A stretch of DNA of 64,000 nucleotides from contig NZ_JAYKZY010000002.1 in NCBI RefSeq assembly GCF_035818615.1, positions 250,501 to 314,500 of the forward strand, in the 5' to 3' direction. This stretch comes from Sphingobium sp. CR2-8. GTDB taxonomy: Bacteria > Pseudomonadota > Alphaproteobacteria > Sphingomonadales > Sphingomonadaceae. Below, in pieces: positions 17,291-27,204 of the stretch. The translations under genes and the position numbers were made by a program. The first letter of the stretch is position 1; every line of letters starts with the position of its first letter. The notes under the pieces were generated by a model that was not told where the DNA came from, searched no databases, and saw only the letters and a program-made list of their open reading frames with translations.

Positions 17291-17688
17291 AGGGGCAGGG
17301 CTTCGATGATGACGAAGGCCTGCGCCCAGGGATGATCGTCGGTGAGCGTCAGGTGAATGACCGGCTTATGCCCCGCCGGGACCAGCGATTCCAGCCGCGC
17401 CAGCGCGCCGCCGGTCAGTTGCAGCGTCGGCGCGCCCGACGGCGCGTTCACCACGCCGATATCCTTCATGAACACCCCGGCCTTGAAGCCCGTGCCGACC
17501 GCCTTGGAAAAGGCTTCCTTCGCGGCGAAACGCTTGGCCAGCGTCCCCGCCTTGGTGAAGGGGCGGCGGTTGCCCTTGGCCTGCTCGACATCGGTGAAGA
17601 CGCGTTGCTCGAACCGCGCACCGAACCGGTCGAGCGAGTGCTGGATACGCTCGATATTGCAGAGGTCGGAGCCAAGGCCGATGATCAT
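17287..17688 (-). CDS. acpS: Holo-[acyl-carrier-protein] synthase
   Basis: A 133-residue enzyme that transfers 4'-phosphopantetheine from CoA to acyl carrier protein, a necessary step of fatty-acid synthesis. Asp8 in [12 protein letters not shown] and the Glu in [16 protein letters not shown] (near residue 58) are the Mg2+ ligands of the family. The ATG at 17688 gives the canonical MIIGLGSD start and overlaps the upstream 87-residue gene as ATGA. It overlaps lepB by four bases downstream. Confidence 0.96.
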   Translation of the reverse strand: MIIGLGSDLCNIERIQHSLDRFGARFEQRVFTDVEQAKGNRRPFTKAGTLAKRFAAKEAFSKAVGTGFKAGVFMKDIGVVNAPSGAPTLQLTGGALARLESLVPAGHKPVIHLTLTDDHPWAQAFVIIEALPL

Positions 17689-17948
17689 CCTAAAATCCAG
17701 ACGGCACAAACATCAACGACGCTCAATGTTATTAGTACAACGTTGGCTTGTCCTATTAACATTGCGCGCTTTCGTTCGTGAGCCAATGCCAATCCCGCGA
17801 CTTGCCACAGGGCAGGGAGCAAAAAGGTAGCTGACATTGACATAATGAAGCCGACCAACACGCCGACAGCCAAAAAGGCTAGGACAACCCAATGAACCGA
17901 AAATAATACCCAAAAGAGTATCGGCTGGGTCGTTCGGGTAGTCGTCAC
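17685..17948 (-). CDS. Small two-helix membrane protein of low GC, unknown
   Basis: 87 residues with two long hydrophobic stretches (about 10-38 and 40-58) and a third moderate one at the C-terminus ([19 protein letters not shown]). The GTG start overlaps the pdxJ stop as GTGA, and its stop overlaps acpS as ATGA, which strongly argues for a translated gene. Its base composition stands out: by my hand count 17701-17940 has about 118 G/C in 240 (49%), against roughly 65% around it. No family recognised. The pattern suggests a gene acquired within the operon. Confidence 0.7.
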   Translation of the reverse strand: MTTTRTTQPILFWVLFSVHWVVLAFLAVGVLVGFIMSMSATFLLPALWQVAGLALAHERKRAMLIGQANVVLITLSVVDVCAVWILG

Positions 17949-18673
17949 CGCGCCAGATCCATCTGCCGCCGCATTTCGCGGATACTGCCCTCCAGCCCGC
18001 CGAAGATCGCCTCGCCGATCAGGAAATGGCCGATATTGAGTTCGGCGACCTGCGGGATGGCGGCGATCGGCGCGACATTGTCGAAGGTCAGGCCATGGCC
18101 CGCATGCGGCTCGATCCCGTTCTTGGCGGCCAGCGCGGCGGCGTCGGCAATCCTGCGCAGTTCGGCCGCGCGCGCTTCGCCGCTCAGGTGCGCATAGGCG
18201 CCGGTATGAAACTCCACCACCGGCGCGCCCAGCCGGATCGCCGCGTCGATCTGTGCGGCGTCGGCCTCGATGAACAGGCTGACGCGGATGCCTGCTTGCG
18301 TCAGCGCCGCGACGATCGGCTTCAACGTGGCAAATTGCCCCGCCGCGTCCAGCCCCCCCTCGGTCGTGCGCTCCTCGCGCTTTTCCGGCACGATGCAGGC
18401 GGCATGCGGCTTGTAGCGCAAGGCGATGTCCAGCATCTCCTGCGTCGCCGCCATCTCCAGATTGAGCGGCACGGTGAGCGCTGCCATCAGCGTGGCGACA
18501 TCCTCGTCGCGAATATGCCGCCGGTCCTCGCGCAGATGCGCGGTGATGCCGTCCGCCCCGGCCTTTACCGCCAGCAAGGCGGCCTTGACCGGATCGGGAT
18601 GATCCCCCCCGCGCGCGTTGCGGATCGTCGCCACATGGTCGATATTGACGCCAAGGCGCAGGGGCGTGGTCAT
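17945..18673 (-). CDS. pdxJ: Pyridoxine 5'-phosphate synthase
   Basis: A 242-residue TIM-barrel enzyme that condenses deoxyxylulose phosphate and aminoacetone phosphate to pyridoxine 5'-phosphate, the last ring-forming step of vitamin B6 synthesis. Markers are [17 protein letters not shown] at residues 5-21, HLREDRRHI near 50, [13 protein letters not shown] near 105, and EPHAGHGL near 190. The start at 18673 gives the family N-terminus; it is only four bases behind pyrE. Its stop overlaps the next gene. Confidence 0.97.
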   Translation of the reverse strand: MTTPLRLGVNIDHVATIRNARGGDHPDPVKAALLAVKAGADGITAHLREDRRHIRDEDVATLMAALTVPLNLEMAATQEMLDIALRYKPHAACIVPEKREERTTEGGLDAAGQFATLKPIVAALTQAGIRVSLFIEADAAQIDAAIRLGAPVVEFHTGAYAHLSGEARAAELRRIADAAALAAKNGIEPHAGHGLTFDNVAPIAAIPQVAELNIGHFLIGEAIFGGLEGSIREMRRQMDLAR

Positions 18674-18677
18674 CGCT

Positions 18678-19259
18678 CTATTGCTTCCGGCTGCCCGGCT
18701 TGATCGCCGGAATCGCCGCCAGTTCGGGCGGCACCGCATCGGCGTCATAGACCGGGAAGTTGATCGATACGAGCGGGTAGAAGGGGACGCCCAGCTCCAC
18801 TTCACCGGCCGACCGATCGACCAGCGCGACTTCGGCGACGACGATGCCGCCTTCCGCTTCGACCGCCTCGATCGCCTGGCGCGACGACAGGCCGGTGGTC
18901 ACGACGTCCTCGACCATCAGCACCTTCTGCCCCGGCGTGATGGCAAAGCCGCGACGCAGTTCGAACGTGCCGTCGGGCCGCTCCAGGAACATCGCGTCCT
19001 TGTCCAGCGCGCGGCCGACTTCATGCCCGATGATGAGGCCGCCCATGGCGGGCGACACGACCAGATCGATCTCCTGCCGCACTTCGCGGGGCAGTTTCTG
19101 CACCGTGGCGCGGGCCAGCTTGCCCGCCCGTTCGGCATTCATCAGCACGCGGGCGCATTGCAGATAATTGGCGCTGCGGCGCCCGGACGACAGGATGAAA
19201 TGTCCTTCGAGCAGCGCCCCCGCCGCCCGGAATTCCGCCAATACTTCCTCGTCTGTCAT
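18678..19259 (-). CDS. pyrE: Orotate phosphoribosyltransferase
   Basis: A 193-residue enzyme that joins orotate to PRPP in UMP synthesis. The PRPP-binding motif [14 protein letters not shown] lies near residue 115, and [18 protein letters not shown] near residue 20 is the family's N-terminal block. It is the first gene of the leftward operon pyrE-pdxJ-orf87-acpS-lepB, with a divergent gap to coxB that should hold its promoter; I could not fix -35 and -10 elements by eye. Confidence 0.95.
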   Translation of the reverse strand: MTDEEVLAEFRAAGALLEGHFILSSGRRSANYLQCARVLMNAERAGKLARATVQKLPREVRQEIDLVVSPAMGGLIIGHEVGRALDKDAMFLERPDGTFELRRGFAITPGQKVLMVEDVVTTGLSSRQAIEAVEAEGGIVVAEVALVDRSAGEVELGVPFYPLVSINFPVYDADAVPPELAAIPAIKPGSRKQ

Positions 19260-19544
19260 GCCGTTCGTACATCCATGTCGGGCGGTTCCGGGCCAATCGG
19301 CCGGTCCGCCATCCAGTCAGCATGGCGTGCCTGTGGCATGCCATGATCGCGCCCCTGTGCGCGGACCTGCGAAATAGGCGGCCAAGGGAGCCGTTGCAAC
19401 AGCGAAGAAAATCTGCTCCTCCATGCTTGAGGCATAGGAAAACCATGCCTATAAGCCGCGGCAGAACCGACCGGGCGAGGATTATACGTGTCATGCGTGT
19501 CTTCGTTGCAGCGGCGCCAAGGGGTTACGGGGTATGAAGACGCT

Positions 19545-20558
19545 ATGAAAAAGGTGAAATCGCTCGTTCTCGCCGGGTTGTTGGCCTTTGCGCCAGCGCT
19601 TGGTATGAACGGACAGGCGCTGGCGCAGGACAATGTCGCCGCCGCCGCACCCGCTGCGGACAACGCCGCCGCACCGGCCGAATTGGCCAACGCCGCCGCG
19701 CCAGCCGCAGAGGCTGCGCCCGTGGCGAAGGTCGCCGCGCCGCCGCGCATGAAGCCGACCGAAGGCATCGGCATGCCAAAGCCGGGCGAATATACCCTGC
19801 AGGAACAATTCACCTCGACCGGCCATACCGCGCGCTGGCTGCACGACGTGATGCTGGTGCCGCTGATCTTCGCGATCTCCATCTTCGTGCTGATCCTCAT
19901 GATCTACGCGATGTGGAAATTCCGCCGTAGCGCCAACCCGATCCCGTCGAAGACGTCGCACAACACGATGATCGAAGTGATCTGGACCGTGTTGCCTGTC
20001 GTGATCCTGCTGGTCGTCGCGGTGCCCTCGATCGGGCTTCTGGCGGACCAGTATAAGCCCGCGCCCAAGGATGCCGTGGTCGTCAAGGTGACCGGCTATC
20101 AATGGTATTGGGGCTATGAATATCCCGACAACGGCATCCCCGAATTCGTGTCGAACATGCTGCCCGAAGACAAGGCGAAGGCCAATGGCGAGCCCTATCT
20201 GCTCGCGCCCGACAATCGCCTGGTCCTGCCCGCCGGTCGCCCGATCAAGCTGATCATCACCGGCGCCGACGTGATCCACGCCTTCGCCGTGCCCTCGCTC
20301 TGGGTGAAGATGGACGCGGTCCCGGGCCGCCTGAATGAAAAGAGCTTCACGATCGACAAGCCGGGCGTCTATTACGGCCAATGTTCGGAACTGTGCGGCG
20401 CGCGCCACGGCTTCATGCCGATCGCGATCGAAGCACTGCCCCCGGCGCAGTTCGACCAGTGGGTGCTGTCGCAGGGCGGCAAGCCAGCAGGCGCAGCGGC
20501 AGCGGAGAAGACGGCCGACGCCGCGCCCGCAGCCCCCGCCGCCGATACAAAAATCTGA
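19545..20558 (+). CDS. coxB: Cytochrome c oxidase subunit II
   Basis: Subunit of the aa3-type terminal oxidase that takes electrons from cytochrome c. 337 residues: signal peptide (to about residue 27), an Ala-rich linker (28-65), two membrane helices (about 105-127 and 145-168) and a periplasmic cupredoxin domain. The CuA ligands are visible: a His in VIHAFAVP near residue 245, then Cys280, Cys284, His288 and Met291 in QCSELCGARHGFM. The Ala/Pro-rich C-terminal tail is typical of sphingomonads. The start at 19545 gives a proper signal peptide. Confidence 0.96.
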   Translation: MKKVKSLVLAGLLAFAPALGMNGQALAQDNVAAAAPAADNAAAPAELANAAAPAAEAAPVAKVAAPPRMKPTEGIGMPKPGEYTLQEQFTSTGHTARWLHDVMLVPLIFAISIFVLILMIYAMWKFRRSANPIPSKTSHNTMIEVIWTVLPVVILLVVAVPSIGLLADQYKPAPKDAVVVKVTGYQWYWGYEYPDNGIPEFVSNMLPEDKAKANGEPYLLAPDNRLVLPAGRPIKLIITGADVIHAFAVPSLWVKMDAVPGRLNEKSFTIDKPGVYYGQCSELCGARHGFMPIAIEALPPAQFDQWVLSQGGKPAGAAAAEKTADAAPAAPAADTKI

Positions 20559-20573
20559 TCAGGGTAGGAAGCC

Positions 20574-22274
20574 ATGACAACCATCACCGCAGATCATCAC
20601 GGCGACGTGCCGGCCCATGGGGCCCACGACCACGATCATCATGACGCCGATCATAAGCCGGCTTTCTTCCAGCGCTGGTTCATGTCCACGAACCACAAGG
20701 ACATCGGCACCCTCTACCTGATCTTCGCGATCGTCGCGGGCATCATCGGTGGTGGCATTTCGGGCCTGATGCGCGCCGAACTGGCGCATCCGGGCATCCA
20801 GTATCTGCATACCTGGGCCATGTTCATGGACGGCCCGGAAGCGACGCTGGACCAGGCCTATCATCTGTGGAACGTGCTCATCACCGCCCACGGTCTCATC
20901 ATGGTCTTCTTCATGGTGATGCCCGCCATGATCGGTGGTTTCGGCAACTGGTTCGTGCCGATCATGATCGGCGCGCCGGACATGGCCTTCCCGCGGATGA
21001 ACAATGTCAGCTTCTGGCTGCTCATCCCCGCTTTCGCCCTGCTCCTGGGTTCGACCTTCGTCCCCGGCGGCACCGGCAACGGCGCGGGCACCGGCTGGAC
21101 GGTCTATGCCCCGCTCTCGACCAGCGGGTCTGCCGGTCCCGCCGTCGACATGGCGATCCTGTCGCTCCATATCGCGGGCGCGTCCTCCATTCTGGGCGCG
21201 ATCAACTTCATCACCACCATCCTCAACATGCGCGCGCCGGGCATGACCCTGCACAAGATGCCGCTGTTCGTCTGGTCGGTGCTGGTCACCGCCTTCCTGC
21301 TGCTGCTCGCGCTGCCCGTGCTGGCCGCCGCGATCACCATGTTGCTGACCGATCGTAACTTCGGCACCACCTTCTACGACGCGGCCGGTGGCGGCGATCC
21401 CGAACTCTACCAGCATCTCTTCTGGTTCTTCGGCCATCCCGAAGTCTACATCATGATCCTGCCGGGCTTCGGCATCGTCAGCCAGATCATCTCGACCTTC
21501 AGCCGCAAGCCCGTCTTCGGCTATCTCGGCATGGCCTATGCCATGGTCGCGATCGGTGTCGTCGGTTTCGTCGTCTGGGCGCACCATATGTTCACCACCG
21601 GCATGTCGGTGAATGTGAAGATGTATTTCACCGCCGCGACGATGGTCATCGCCGTGCCCACGGGCATCAAGATCTTCTCGTGGATCGCGACTATCTGGGG
21701 TGGCTCGATCAGCTTCAAGACCCCGATGGTCTGGGCGCTGGGCTTCATCTTCCTCTTCACCGTGGGCGGCGTCACCGGCGTCGTGCTGGCCAATGGCGGC
21801 GTGGACGACGTGCTGCACGACACCTATTATGTCGTCGCGCATTTCCACTACGTCCTGTCGCTGGGTGCGGTGTTCGGCCTGTTCGCAGGCTTCTACTACT
21901 GGTTCCCGAAAATGTCGGGCAAGATGTATAACGAGTTCCTCGGCCACCTGCACTTCTGGGTGTTCTTCGCGGGCGTGAACCTCCTGTTCTTCCCGATGCA
22001 CTTCCTGGGCCTGTCGGGCATGCCGCGTCGTTATCCCGACTATCCCGCCGCCTTCGAAAAGTGGAACACGCTCGCCAGCCATGGCTATGAAATCATGGCC
22101 GTCGGCATGCTGATCTTCTTCGTTAATCTGATCTGGTCGCTCGCGGCCGGCAAGAAGGCGGTCGGCAATCCCTGGGGCGAAGGCGCGACGACGCTGGAAT
22201 GGACCCTGTCCAGCCCGCCGCCCTACCACCAGTTCGAAACCCTGCCGGTGATCGACGACAATGGCCATCATTGA
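20574..22274 (+). CDS. ctaD: Cytochrome c oxidase subunit I (A-type heme-copper oxidase)
   Basis: Catalytic subunit, 566 residues, 12 membrane helices, carrying heme a, heme a3 and CuB. The motif GHPEVY near residue 290 contains the Glu of the D channel, the CuB His and the cross-linked Tyr, placing it in the A1 type. The paired His of the a3/CuB site are in VAHFHYVL. The N-terminus is unusually His/Asp-rich ([21 protein letters not shown]), possibly binding metal. It starts 15 bp behind coxB, so the two are co-transcribed. Confidence 0.98.
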   Translation: MTTITADHHGDVPAHGAHDHDHHDADHKPAFFQRWFMSTNHKDIGTLYLIFAIVAGIIGGGISGLMRAELAHPGIQYLHTWAMFMDGPEATLDQAYHLWNVLITAHGLIMVFFMVMPAMIGGFGNWFVPIMIGAPDMAFPRMNNVSFWLLIPAFALLLGSTFVPGGTGNGAGTGWTVYAPLSTSGSAGPAVDMAILSLHIAGASSILGAINFITTILNMRAPGMTLHKMPLFVWSVLVTAFLLLLALPVLAAAITMLLTDRNFGTTFYDAAGGGDPELYQHLFWFFGHPEVYIMILPGFGIVSQIISTFSRKPVFGYLGMAYAMVAIGVVGFVVWAHHMFTTGMSVNVKMYFTAATMVIAVPTGIKIFSWIATIWGGSISFKTPMVWALGFIFLFTVGGVTGVVLANGGVDDVLHDTYYVVAHFHYVLSLGAVFGLFAGFYYWFPKMSGKMYNEFLGHLHFWVFFAGVNLLFFPMHFLGLSGMPRRYPDYPAAFEKWNTLASHGYEIMAVGMLIFFVNLIWSLAAGKKAVGNPWGEGATTLEWTLSSPPPYHQFETLPVIDDNGHH

Positions 22275-22376
22275 TGGCATGATCGACTGACGACATCGGG
22301 GCGGACCGTTCGGGTTCGCCCCGATGGCATTTTGCTCCGTGCGCCGTGATGGATCGCGACGGAGCCGGAACATGAC

Positions 22377-23285
22377 ATGACAAGCGTGACCTTCGACCAA
22401 GCTCTTCTGCCCGCCCATTGGCGCGATTTCGTCGCACTGACCAAGCCGCGCGTGATGACGCTGGTCGTGTTCACCGGCCTGTGCGGCCTGCTCGCGGCGC
22501 CGGGCCATATCCACCCGATCCTGGCCTTCACCGCCATATTGTGCATCGCCATCGGCGCGGGCGCCGCCGCGGCGCTCAACCAATGGTATGAGGCGGATAT
22601 CGACGCCAAGATGAAGCGCACCGCCAACCGCCCGCTGCCCGCAGGCCGGATGGACCGGCAATCGGCGCTGCATTTCGGCGTCGGCCTCTCCTTCTTCTCG
22701 GTCATCCTGATCGGCATGGCGACCAACTGGCTCGCCGCCGCCGTCCTGGCGGTCTCGATCCTCTTCTATGTGTTCATCTACACCATCTGGCTGAAGCCCC
22801 GGACGGCGCAGAATATCGTCATCGGCGGCGCGGCGGGTGCCTTCCCGCCGGTCATCGGCTGGGCCGCCGTCACGGGCGACATCAGCGCGCTGCCCGTCGC
22901 TTTGTTCATGCTGATCTTCTTCTGGACGCCGCCCCATTTCTGGGCGCTCGCCCTGTTCGTGAAGACCGATTATGCGGCGGCCGGCATCCCCATGCTGCCC
23001 GTCGTGTCCGGCGAAGTCGTGACCCGTCGCCAGATCTGGGCCTATACCGCGATCATGGCGGTCGCCGCCCTGGCGCCCGTGCTGCTGCAACTGACCGGCA
23101 TCGTCTATGGCGTCGCCGCGCTGCTGGGCACCGCCCTGTTCGTGGTCTTCGCCTTCCAGGTCTATCGCCGCCGCGAAAGCGACCAGAGTCGCATGGCCCC
23201 GGAACGACGCTTGTTCAAATATTCGATCCTCTATCTCTTCCTGCTGTTCGGGGCGGTGGTCGTCGACCGCTGGCTGCTGGCATGA
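22377..23285 (+). CDS. ctaB: Protoheme IX farnesyltransferase (heme O synthase)
   Basis: 302-residue polytopic membrane enzyme that adds a farnesyl group to heme b to give heme O, the precursor of heme a used by the oxidase. The prenyltransferase motif [20 protein letters not shown] (near residue 68) and the second Asp-rich loop ([15 protein letters not shown]) are present. It lies 102 bp behind ctaD and overlaps the next small gene by four bases (ATGA), so it belongs to the oxidase operon. Confidence 0.96.
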   Translation: MTSVTFDQALLPAHWRDFVALTKPRVMTLVVFTGLCGLLAAPGHIHPILAFTAILCIAIGAGAAAALNQWYEADIDAKMKRTANRPLPAGRMDRQSALHFGVGLSFFSVILIGMATNWLAAAVLAVSILFYVFIYTIWLKPRTAQNIVIGGAAGAFPPVIGWAAVTGDISALPVALFMLIFFWTPPHFWALALFVKTDYAAAGIPMLPVVSGEVVTRRQIWAYTAIMAVAALAPVLLQLTGIVYGVAALLGTALFVVFAFQVYRRRESDQSRMAPERRLFKYSILYLFLLFGAVVVDRWLLA

Positions 23286-23410
23286 CGCCCGAGGAAAACG
23301 ACAAGATTCGCGCCCGGCAGAAGTCCCGCGCGCTGGTGATGGGCTTGCTGCTCGGCGCGCTCGTCCTGCTCTTCTACGGCATCACCATCGCCAAGATGGG
23401 CGGCAACTGA
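23282..23410 (+). CDS. Tiny single-helix protein of the oxidase cluster (CoxF-like)
   Basis: 42 residues: a charged N-terminus ([15 protein letters not shown]) and one membrane helix (about 18-36, [18 protein letters not shown]), ending KMGGN. It overlaps ctaB by ATGA and ctaG by a shared base (TGATG), so it is translated as part of the operon. Proteins of this size and shape stand between ctaB and ctaG in many alphaproteobacteria and are presumed assembly helpers or small subunits. It is too short for most gene callers. Confidence 0.85.
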   Translation: MTPEENDKIRARQKSRALVMGLLLGALVLLFYGITIAKMGGN

Positions 23411-23985
23411 TGGCGACCCTCCCGCCGTCCCCCTTCGATCGCGACCGCCGCAACCGGCGGACGCTGGTCGCGATGGCGACGGTGGGCCTGGCGATGCTGG
23501 GCCTGGGCTTCGCCTCGGTCCCGCTTTACCGCATCTTCTGCGAACAGACCGGTTTTGGCGGCACCACCAAGCGGGCCGCCGCCGATGTGCAGGTGCAGGC
23601 GGCAGTTGGCCACACCATGTCGATCCGCTTCGATTCGAACGTGCAACCGGGCATGCCCTGGCAATTCTACCCCGAACATCGGACGGATACCGTCACCATC
23701 GGGCGCAAGGACATGGCGATCTTCATCGCGAAGAACATGTCGGACAAGCCCGTGACCGGCACCGCCAGCTTCAACGTCACGCCGACGCAGGCCGGGGCCT
23801 ATTTCACCAAGATCCAGTGTTTCTGCTTCACCCAGCAGACGCTCCAGCCCGGCGAGGAAGTCCGCATGCCGGTGCTCTATTTTGTCGATCCGAAGATTTT
23901 GCAGGACAGCGACAACAAGGATACGCAGCAAATTACCTTGAGCTATACCTTCTACCCTGTTGAGCAGGACCGGAAGCCAAGCTAA
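23410..23985 (+). CDS. ctaG: Cytochrome c oxidase assembly protein (CuB chaperone, CtaG/Cox11 family)
   Basis: 191 residues with one N-terminal membrane helix (about 18-40) and a periplasmic immunoglobulin-like domain. Copper-binding QCFCF (Cys near residues 137 and 139) and the early VPLYRIFCEQTGFGG block are family hallmarks. It delivers copper to the CuB site of subunit I. It directly follows the tiny 42-residue gene and precedes coxC by 42 bp. Confidence 0.96.
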   Translation: MATLPPSPFDRDRRNRRTLVAMATVGLAMLGLGFASVPLYRIFCEQTGFGGTTKRAAADVQVQAAVGHTMSIRFDSNVQPGMPWQFYPEHRTDTVTIGRKDMAIFIAKNMSDKPVTGTASFNVTPTQAGAYFTKIQCFCFTQQTLQPGEEVRMPVLYFVDPKILQDSDNKDTQQITLSYTFYPVEQDRKPS

Positions 23986-24027
23986 GGCAGGCATCAGATA
24001 ACGCGAACCGCGAACAGGGAAGAGACG

Positions 24028-24858
24028 ATGGCAGGCGCCAAGAACCACGATTATCATATCCTTCCGCCCAGCATCTGGCCGCTCTTCGGCTCCATGTCGG
24101 CGCTGGTCATGGCATTTGGCGCGATCATGTGGCTGCACCCCGACGCGATGCCTGCGGGCGGCGGCTGGGTGTTCATGCTGGGCGTGGCCGGCGTGCTGTT
24201 CACCTTCTACAGCTGGTGGGCCAATGTCATCACCGAAGCGCATGCCGGCGACCATACGCCGGTGGTGCAACTGCACCTGCGCTACGGCATGATCCTGTTC
24301 ATCGCGTCCGAAGTCATGTTTTTCGTCGGCTGGTTCTGGGCCTTTTTCGACTTCTCGCTCTTCCCCAGCGCGCTCGCGCCGATCGAAGGGCTGTTCCCGT
24401 CCAAGGGCATAGAGGTCATGAACGCGTTCGAGCTGCCTTTGCTCAACACGCTGATCCTGCTCTGCTCGGGCACCACCGTCACCTGGGCGCACCATGCGCT
24501 TATCCATGGCGACCGCGACGGCCTGAAAAAGGGCCTGTGGTGCACGATCCTGCTCGGCCTGCTCTTCTCCTCGATCCAGGCCTATGAATATGCCCATGCG
24601 CCCTTCCCGTTCGGCGGGTCGCCCTATAGCTCGGGCTTCTACATGGCGACCGGCTTCCACGGTTTCCACGTCATCGTCGGCACGATCTTCCTGATCGTCA
24701 ATCTGGTGCGCGTTTATAAGGGCCACTTCACCCCGCGCCAGCATTTCGGTTTCGAAGCCGCCGCCTGGTACTGGCATTTCGTCGACGTGGTGTGGCTGTT
24801 CCTCTTCGTCGCCATCTATGTCTGGGGCGGCTGGGGCGCACCGGTCCACGGCGGCTGA
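24028..24858 (+). CDS. coxC: Cytochrome c oxidase subunit III
   Basis: 276-residue membrane subunit with seven predicted helices. The N-terminus (KNHDYHILPPSIWPLFGS) and the conserved helix FIASEVMFFVGWFWAFF are typical, as is the C-terminal YWHFVDVVWLFLF. GGAAGAGACG precedes the start. A terminator-like hairpin follows at 24885, separating it from surf1. The usual small DUF983 gene that often follows coxC in this order is not present. Confidence 0.97.
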   Translation: MAGAKNHDYHILPPSIWPLFGSMSALVMAFGAIMWLHPDAMPAGGGWVFMLGVAGVLFTFYSWWANVITEAHAGDHTPVVQLHLRYGMILFIASEVMFFVGWFWAFFDFSLFPSALAPIEGLFPSKGIEVMNAFELPLLNTLILLCSGTTVTWAHHALIHGDRDGLKKGLWCTILLGLLFSSIQAYEYAHAPFPFGGSPYSSGFYMATGFHGFHVIVGTIFLIVNLVRVYKGHFTPRQHFGFEAAAWYWHFVDVVWLFLFVAIYVWGGWGAPVHGG

Positions 24859-24884
24859 TCGCCATACCCTATTTGAGACGATAG

Positions 24885-24913
24885 CGGCCGGGGCACATGC
24901 TCCGGCCGTTTTC
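24885..24913 (+). terminator. Terminator behind the cytochrome oxidase genes
   Basis: CGGCCGG arms with a loop of about ten bases followed by TTTTCTTTT. It sits 27 bp behind the coxC stop and should end the main oxidase transcript. Confidence 0.8.
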
Positions 24914-24954
24914 TTTTGCCCCGTCGACGATGGCACAGGCAAGCTTCCACAAAA

Positions 24955-25037
24955 CCGTTCGGGCTGAGCCTGTCGAAGCCCCTTTCTTTCTTGGAAATGG
25001 AAAACCGCCCAGGCTTGGACAGGCTGAGCGCGAACGG
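24955..25037. repeat. Intergenic repeat family B, full copy
   Basis: Inverted repeat with left arm CCGTTCGGGCTGAGCCTGTC and right arm GACAGGCTGAGCGCGAACGG, about 40 bp apart. A partial copy occurs at 30570. It fills the gap between coxC and surf1. Confidence 0.85.
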
Positions 25038-25087
25038 ATACAGAAGTCGTCCCGATTACACGCTAGCTGCCCTATCAAGGACGCATC

Positions 25088-25747
25088 ATGACCGATCAGC
25101 CCGCACCCGCCCGTATCCCGCTGATCGCGACCATCATCGTCGCACTGGCGGTGCTGACGATGATCGGCCTGGGCGTCTGGCAGCTCCAGCGTCGCGGCGA
25201 AAAGGAACAGGCGCTGGCTTTGGCCGCCGCCAATCCCGGCCGGCCGTCCATGGCATTCCCGACGCTGCCACCCGTCGACCCTGCCATCCTCTTCCGCCCG
25301 TCGTCGGTCCACTGCCTGCGCGTGATCGGCTGGCAGGTGGAGGCGGGCCGCGCCGCCGATGGGTCTACCGGCTACCGCCATATCGCGCACTGTGCGACCG
25401 GGGCGGAAGGGCCGGGCGCACTGGTCGCGATCGGCGTGGGGCAGAAGCCGGACGACAAGCCCATATGGACCGGCGGCCAGGTCAGTGGCTGGATATCGGA
25501 AGAACCCGATCATCGCGCGCTCCTCACCCGCATCGGCGGCCACGCGCCCCCGCTCCGCCCGATGCTGATCGCGCGACAAGCGCCAGCGGGCCTGAAGGCC
25601 TCTGCGCCGCCCAGCGCCGCCGACGTGCCCAACAACCATCTGGCCTATGCGATCCAATGGTTCGTCTTCGCCGGGGTGGCGGTGATCATCTATATTCTCG
25701 CCCTGCGCCGCCGCAACACGCCGTCAAAGCCGCCGCAAGCCGCCTAA
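25088..25747 (+). CDS. SURF1 family cytochrome oxidase biogenesis protein
   Basis: 219 residues, two membrane helices at the ends (about 10-32, then near 188-207) enclosing a periplasmic domain. GVWQLQRRGEK directly after helix 1 and NNHLAYAIQWFVFA at the second helix are the SURF1 signatures. SURF1 helps load heme a into subunit I. It is the last oxidase gene before thrC, which starts 45 bp later. Confidence 0.93.
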   Translation: MTDQPAPARIPLIATIIVALAVLTMIGLGVWQLQRRGEKEQALALAAANPGRPSMAFPTLPPVDPAILFRPSSVHCLRVIGWQVEAGRAADGSTGYRHIAHCATGAEGPGALVAIGVGQKPDDKPIWTGGQVSGWISEEPDHRALLTRIGGHAPPLRPMLIARQAPAGLKASAPPSAADVPNNHLAYAIQWFVFAGVAVIIYILALRRRNTPSKPPQAA

Positions 25748-25791
25748 TCGCTTGCTCCCGCGCGCGCGGGTCGCTACCGCGCTTTCCCATT

Positions 25792-27192
25792 ATGCAATAT
25801 CAGAGCACCAGGGGGAGCGCGCCCGCGCTCGGTTTCGAAGACGTCACGCTGGCGGGACTCGCGTCCGACGGCGGCCTCTATTTGCCGACCAGCTGGCCCG
25901 CCTTCAGCGCGGACCAGATTCGCGCCCTGGCCGGTCTCTCCTATGTCGAAACCGCCGTGCGCGTCATGACGCCCTTCGTCGCGGGATCGCTCACCGAAGA
26001 CGAACTGCGCGAGCTTTGCACCACCGCCTATGGCCGCTTCAGCCATCAGGCCGTGACCCCGCTGGTCCAGCTCGATCATCAGCACTGGCTGCTCGAACTC
26101 TTCCATGGTCCCACACTCGCCTTCAAGGATGTCGCGCTCCAACTGCTCGGCCAGCTGTTCGAACGCTTCCTCTCGCGCCGCGACGATCATCTGACCATCG
26201 TCGGCGCGACCTCGGGCGACACCGGTTCCGCCGCGATCGACGCGGTCGCCGGGCGGGCCAAGATCGACATCTTCATGCTCCATCCCGAAGGCCGCGTGTC
26301 GGACGTGCAGCGCCGCCAGATGACCACGGTGCGCGCGCCCAATGTCTATAATATCGCGATCGACGGCAGCTTCGACGATGCGCAGGCGCTGGTGAAGGCG
26401 ATGTTCAACGACGCCGCCTTCAAAAGCCGCTTCAATCTGTCGGCGGTGAACAGCATCAACTGGGCGCGGCTGATGGCGCAGGTCGTCTATTATTTCTACG
26501 CCGCCGTCCGCCTGGGCGCGCCCGAACGCGCAGTCGCCTTCTCCGTCCCGACCGGCAATTTCGGGGACGTGTTCGCGGGCTATGTCGCGGCGAAGATGGG
26601 CCTGCCCGTCGCCAAGCTGATCGTCGCCACCAACGTCAACGATATCCTGCATCGCGCCCTGTCCGAAGGCGACTATAGCCAGGGTCAGGTGGTCGCCACC
26701 GCGACGCCCAGCATGGACATTCAGGTCAGCTCCAACTTCGAACGGCTGCTGTTCGACGCGGGTGGCCGCAATGGCCTGTCGCTCGCCGACCAGATGCGCG
26801 GCTTCGAAGCCAGCAAGGCGATGCGCCTCACCAACGCCCAGCGCGAGGGCGCGGCGCACCTCTTCTCCTCCGCCCGCGTCGATGCCGATGGCATGACCAT
26901 GGCGATGCGCTGGGCCTATGATGGCGCGGGCCAGATTCTCGACCCGCACAGCGCGATCGGCCTCGCCGCCGCGCGGGAAGCGGGCATCGACGCATCGATC
27001 CCCGTGGTGACGCTGGCGACCGCACACCCCGCCAAGTTCCGTGATGCCGTGGAACGCGCGACCGGCACCCGCCCGCCGCTCCCGGCGCGCGTGGGCGATC
27101 TGTTCGCGCGCGAGGAAAGCTATGCCAAGCTGCCCGGCACGTTCGAAGCGGTCACGGCCTACATCGCCGAACGCGCGACGCCGCGGGCATAA
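25792..27192 (+). CDS. thrC: Threonine synthase
   Basis: A 466-residue PLP enzyme converting O-phosphohomoserine to threonine. The PLP lysine lies in LAFKDVALQLLGQL near residue 111; GATSGDTGSAAI binds the phosphate of PLP; the N-terminal MQYQSTRG is the family start. The longer class of ThrC (over 450 residues, fungal/proteobacterial type) is indicated. The frame extends far upstream (to 24916) but that part overlaps surf1 and is not used. thrC follows the oxidase genes in many sphingomonads. Confidence 0.96.
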   Translation: MQYQSTRGSAPALGFEDVTLAGLASDGGLYLPTSWPAFSADQIRALAGLSYVETAVRVMTPFVAGSLTEDELRELCTTAYGRFSHQAVTPLVQLDHQHWLLELFHGPTLAFKDVALQLLGQLFERFLSRRDDHLTIVGATSGDTGSAAIDAVAGRAKIDIFMLHPEGRVSDVQRRQMTTVRAPNVYNIAIDGSFDDAQALVKAMFNDAAFKSRFNLSAVNSINWARLMAQVVYYFYAAVRLGAPERAVAFSVPTGNFGDVFAGYVAAKMGLPVAKLIVATNVNDILHRALSEGDYSQGQVVATATPSMDIQVSSNFERLLFDAGGRNGLSLADQMRGFEASKAMRLTNAQREGAAHLFSSARVDADGMTMAMRWAYDGAGQILDPHSAIGLAAAREAGIDASIPVVTLATAHPAKFRDAVERATGTRPPLPARVGDLFAREESYAKLPGTFEAVTAYIAERATPRA

Positions 27193-27204
27193 CCCAGCCT
27201 CCGT

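Noticed and set aside
20559..23090. Minus-strand frame of 843 codons opposite ctaD and ctaB
   Set aside because: Shadow of the oxidase genes, His/Asp/Glu-rich, no start signal.
24916..25791. Upstream extension of thrC in the same frame
   Set aside because: Would overlap surf1 and a repeat; the family N-terminus starts at 25792.
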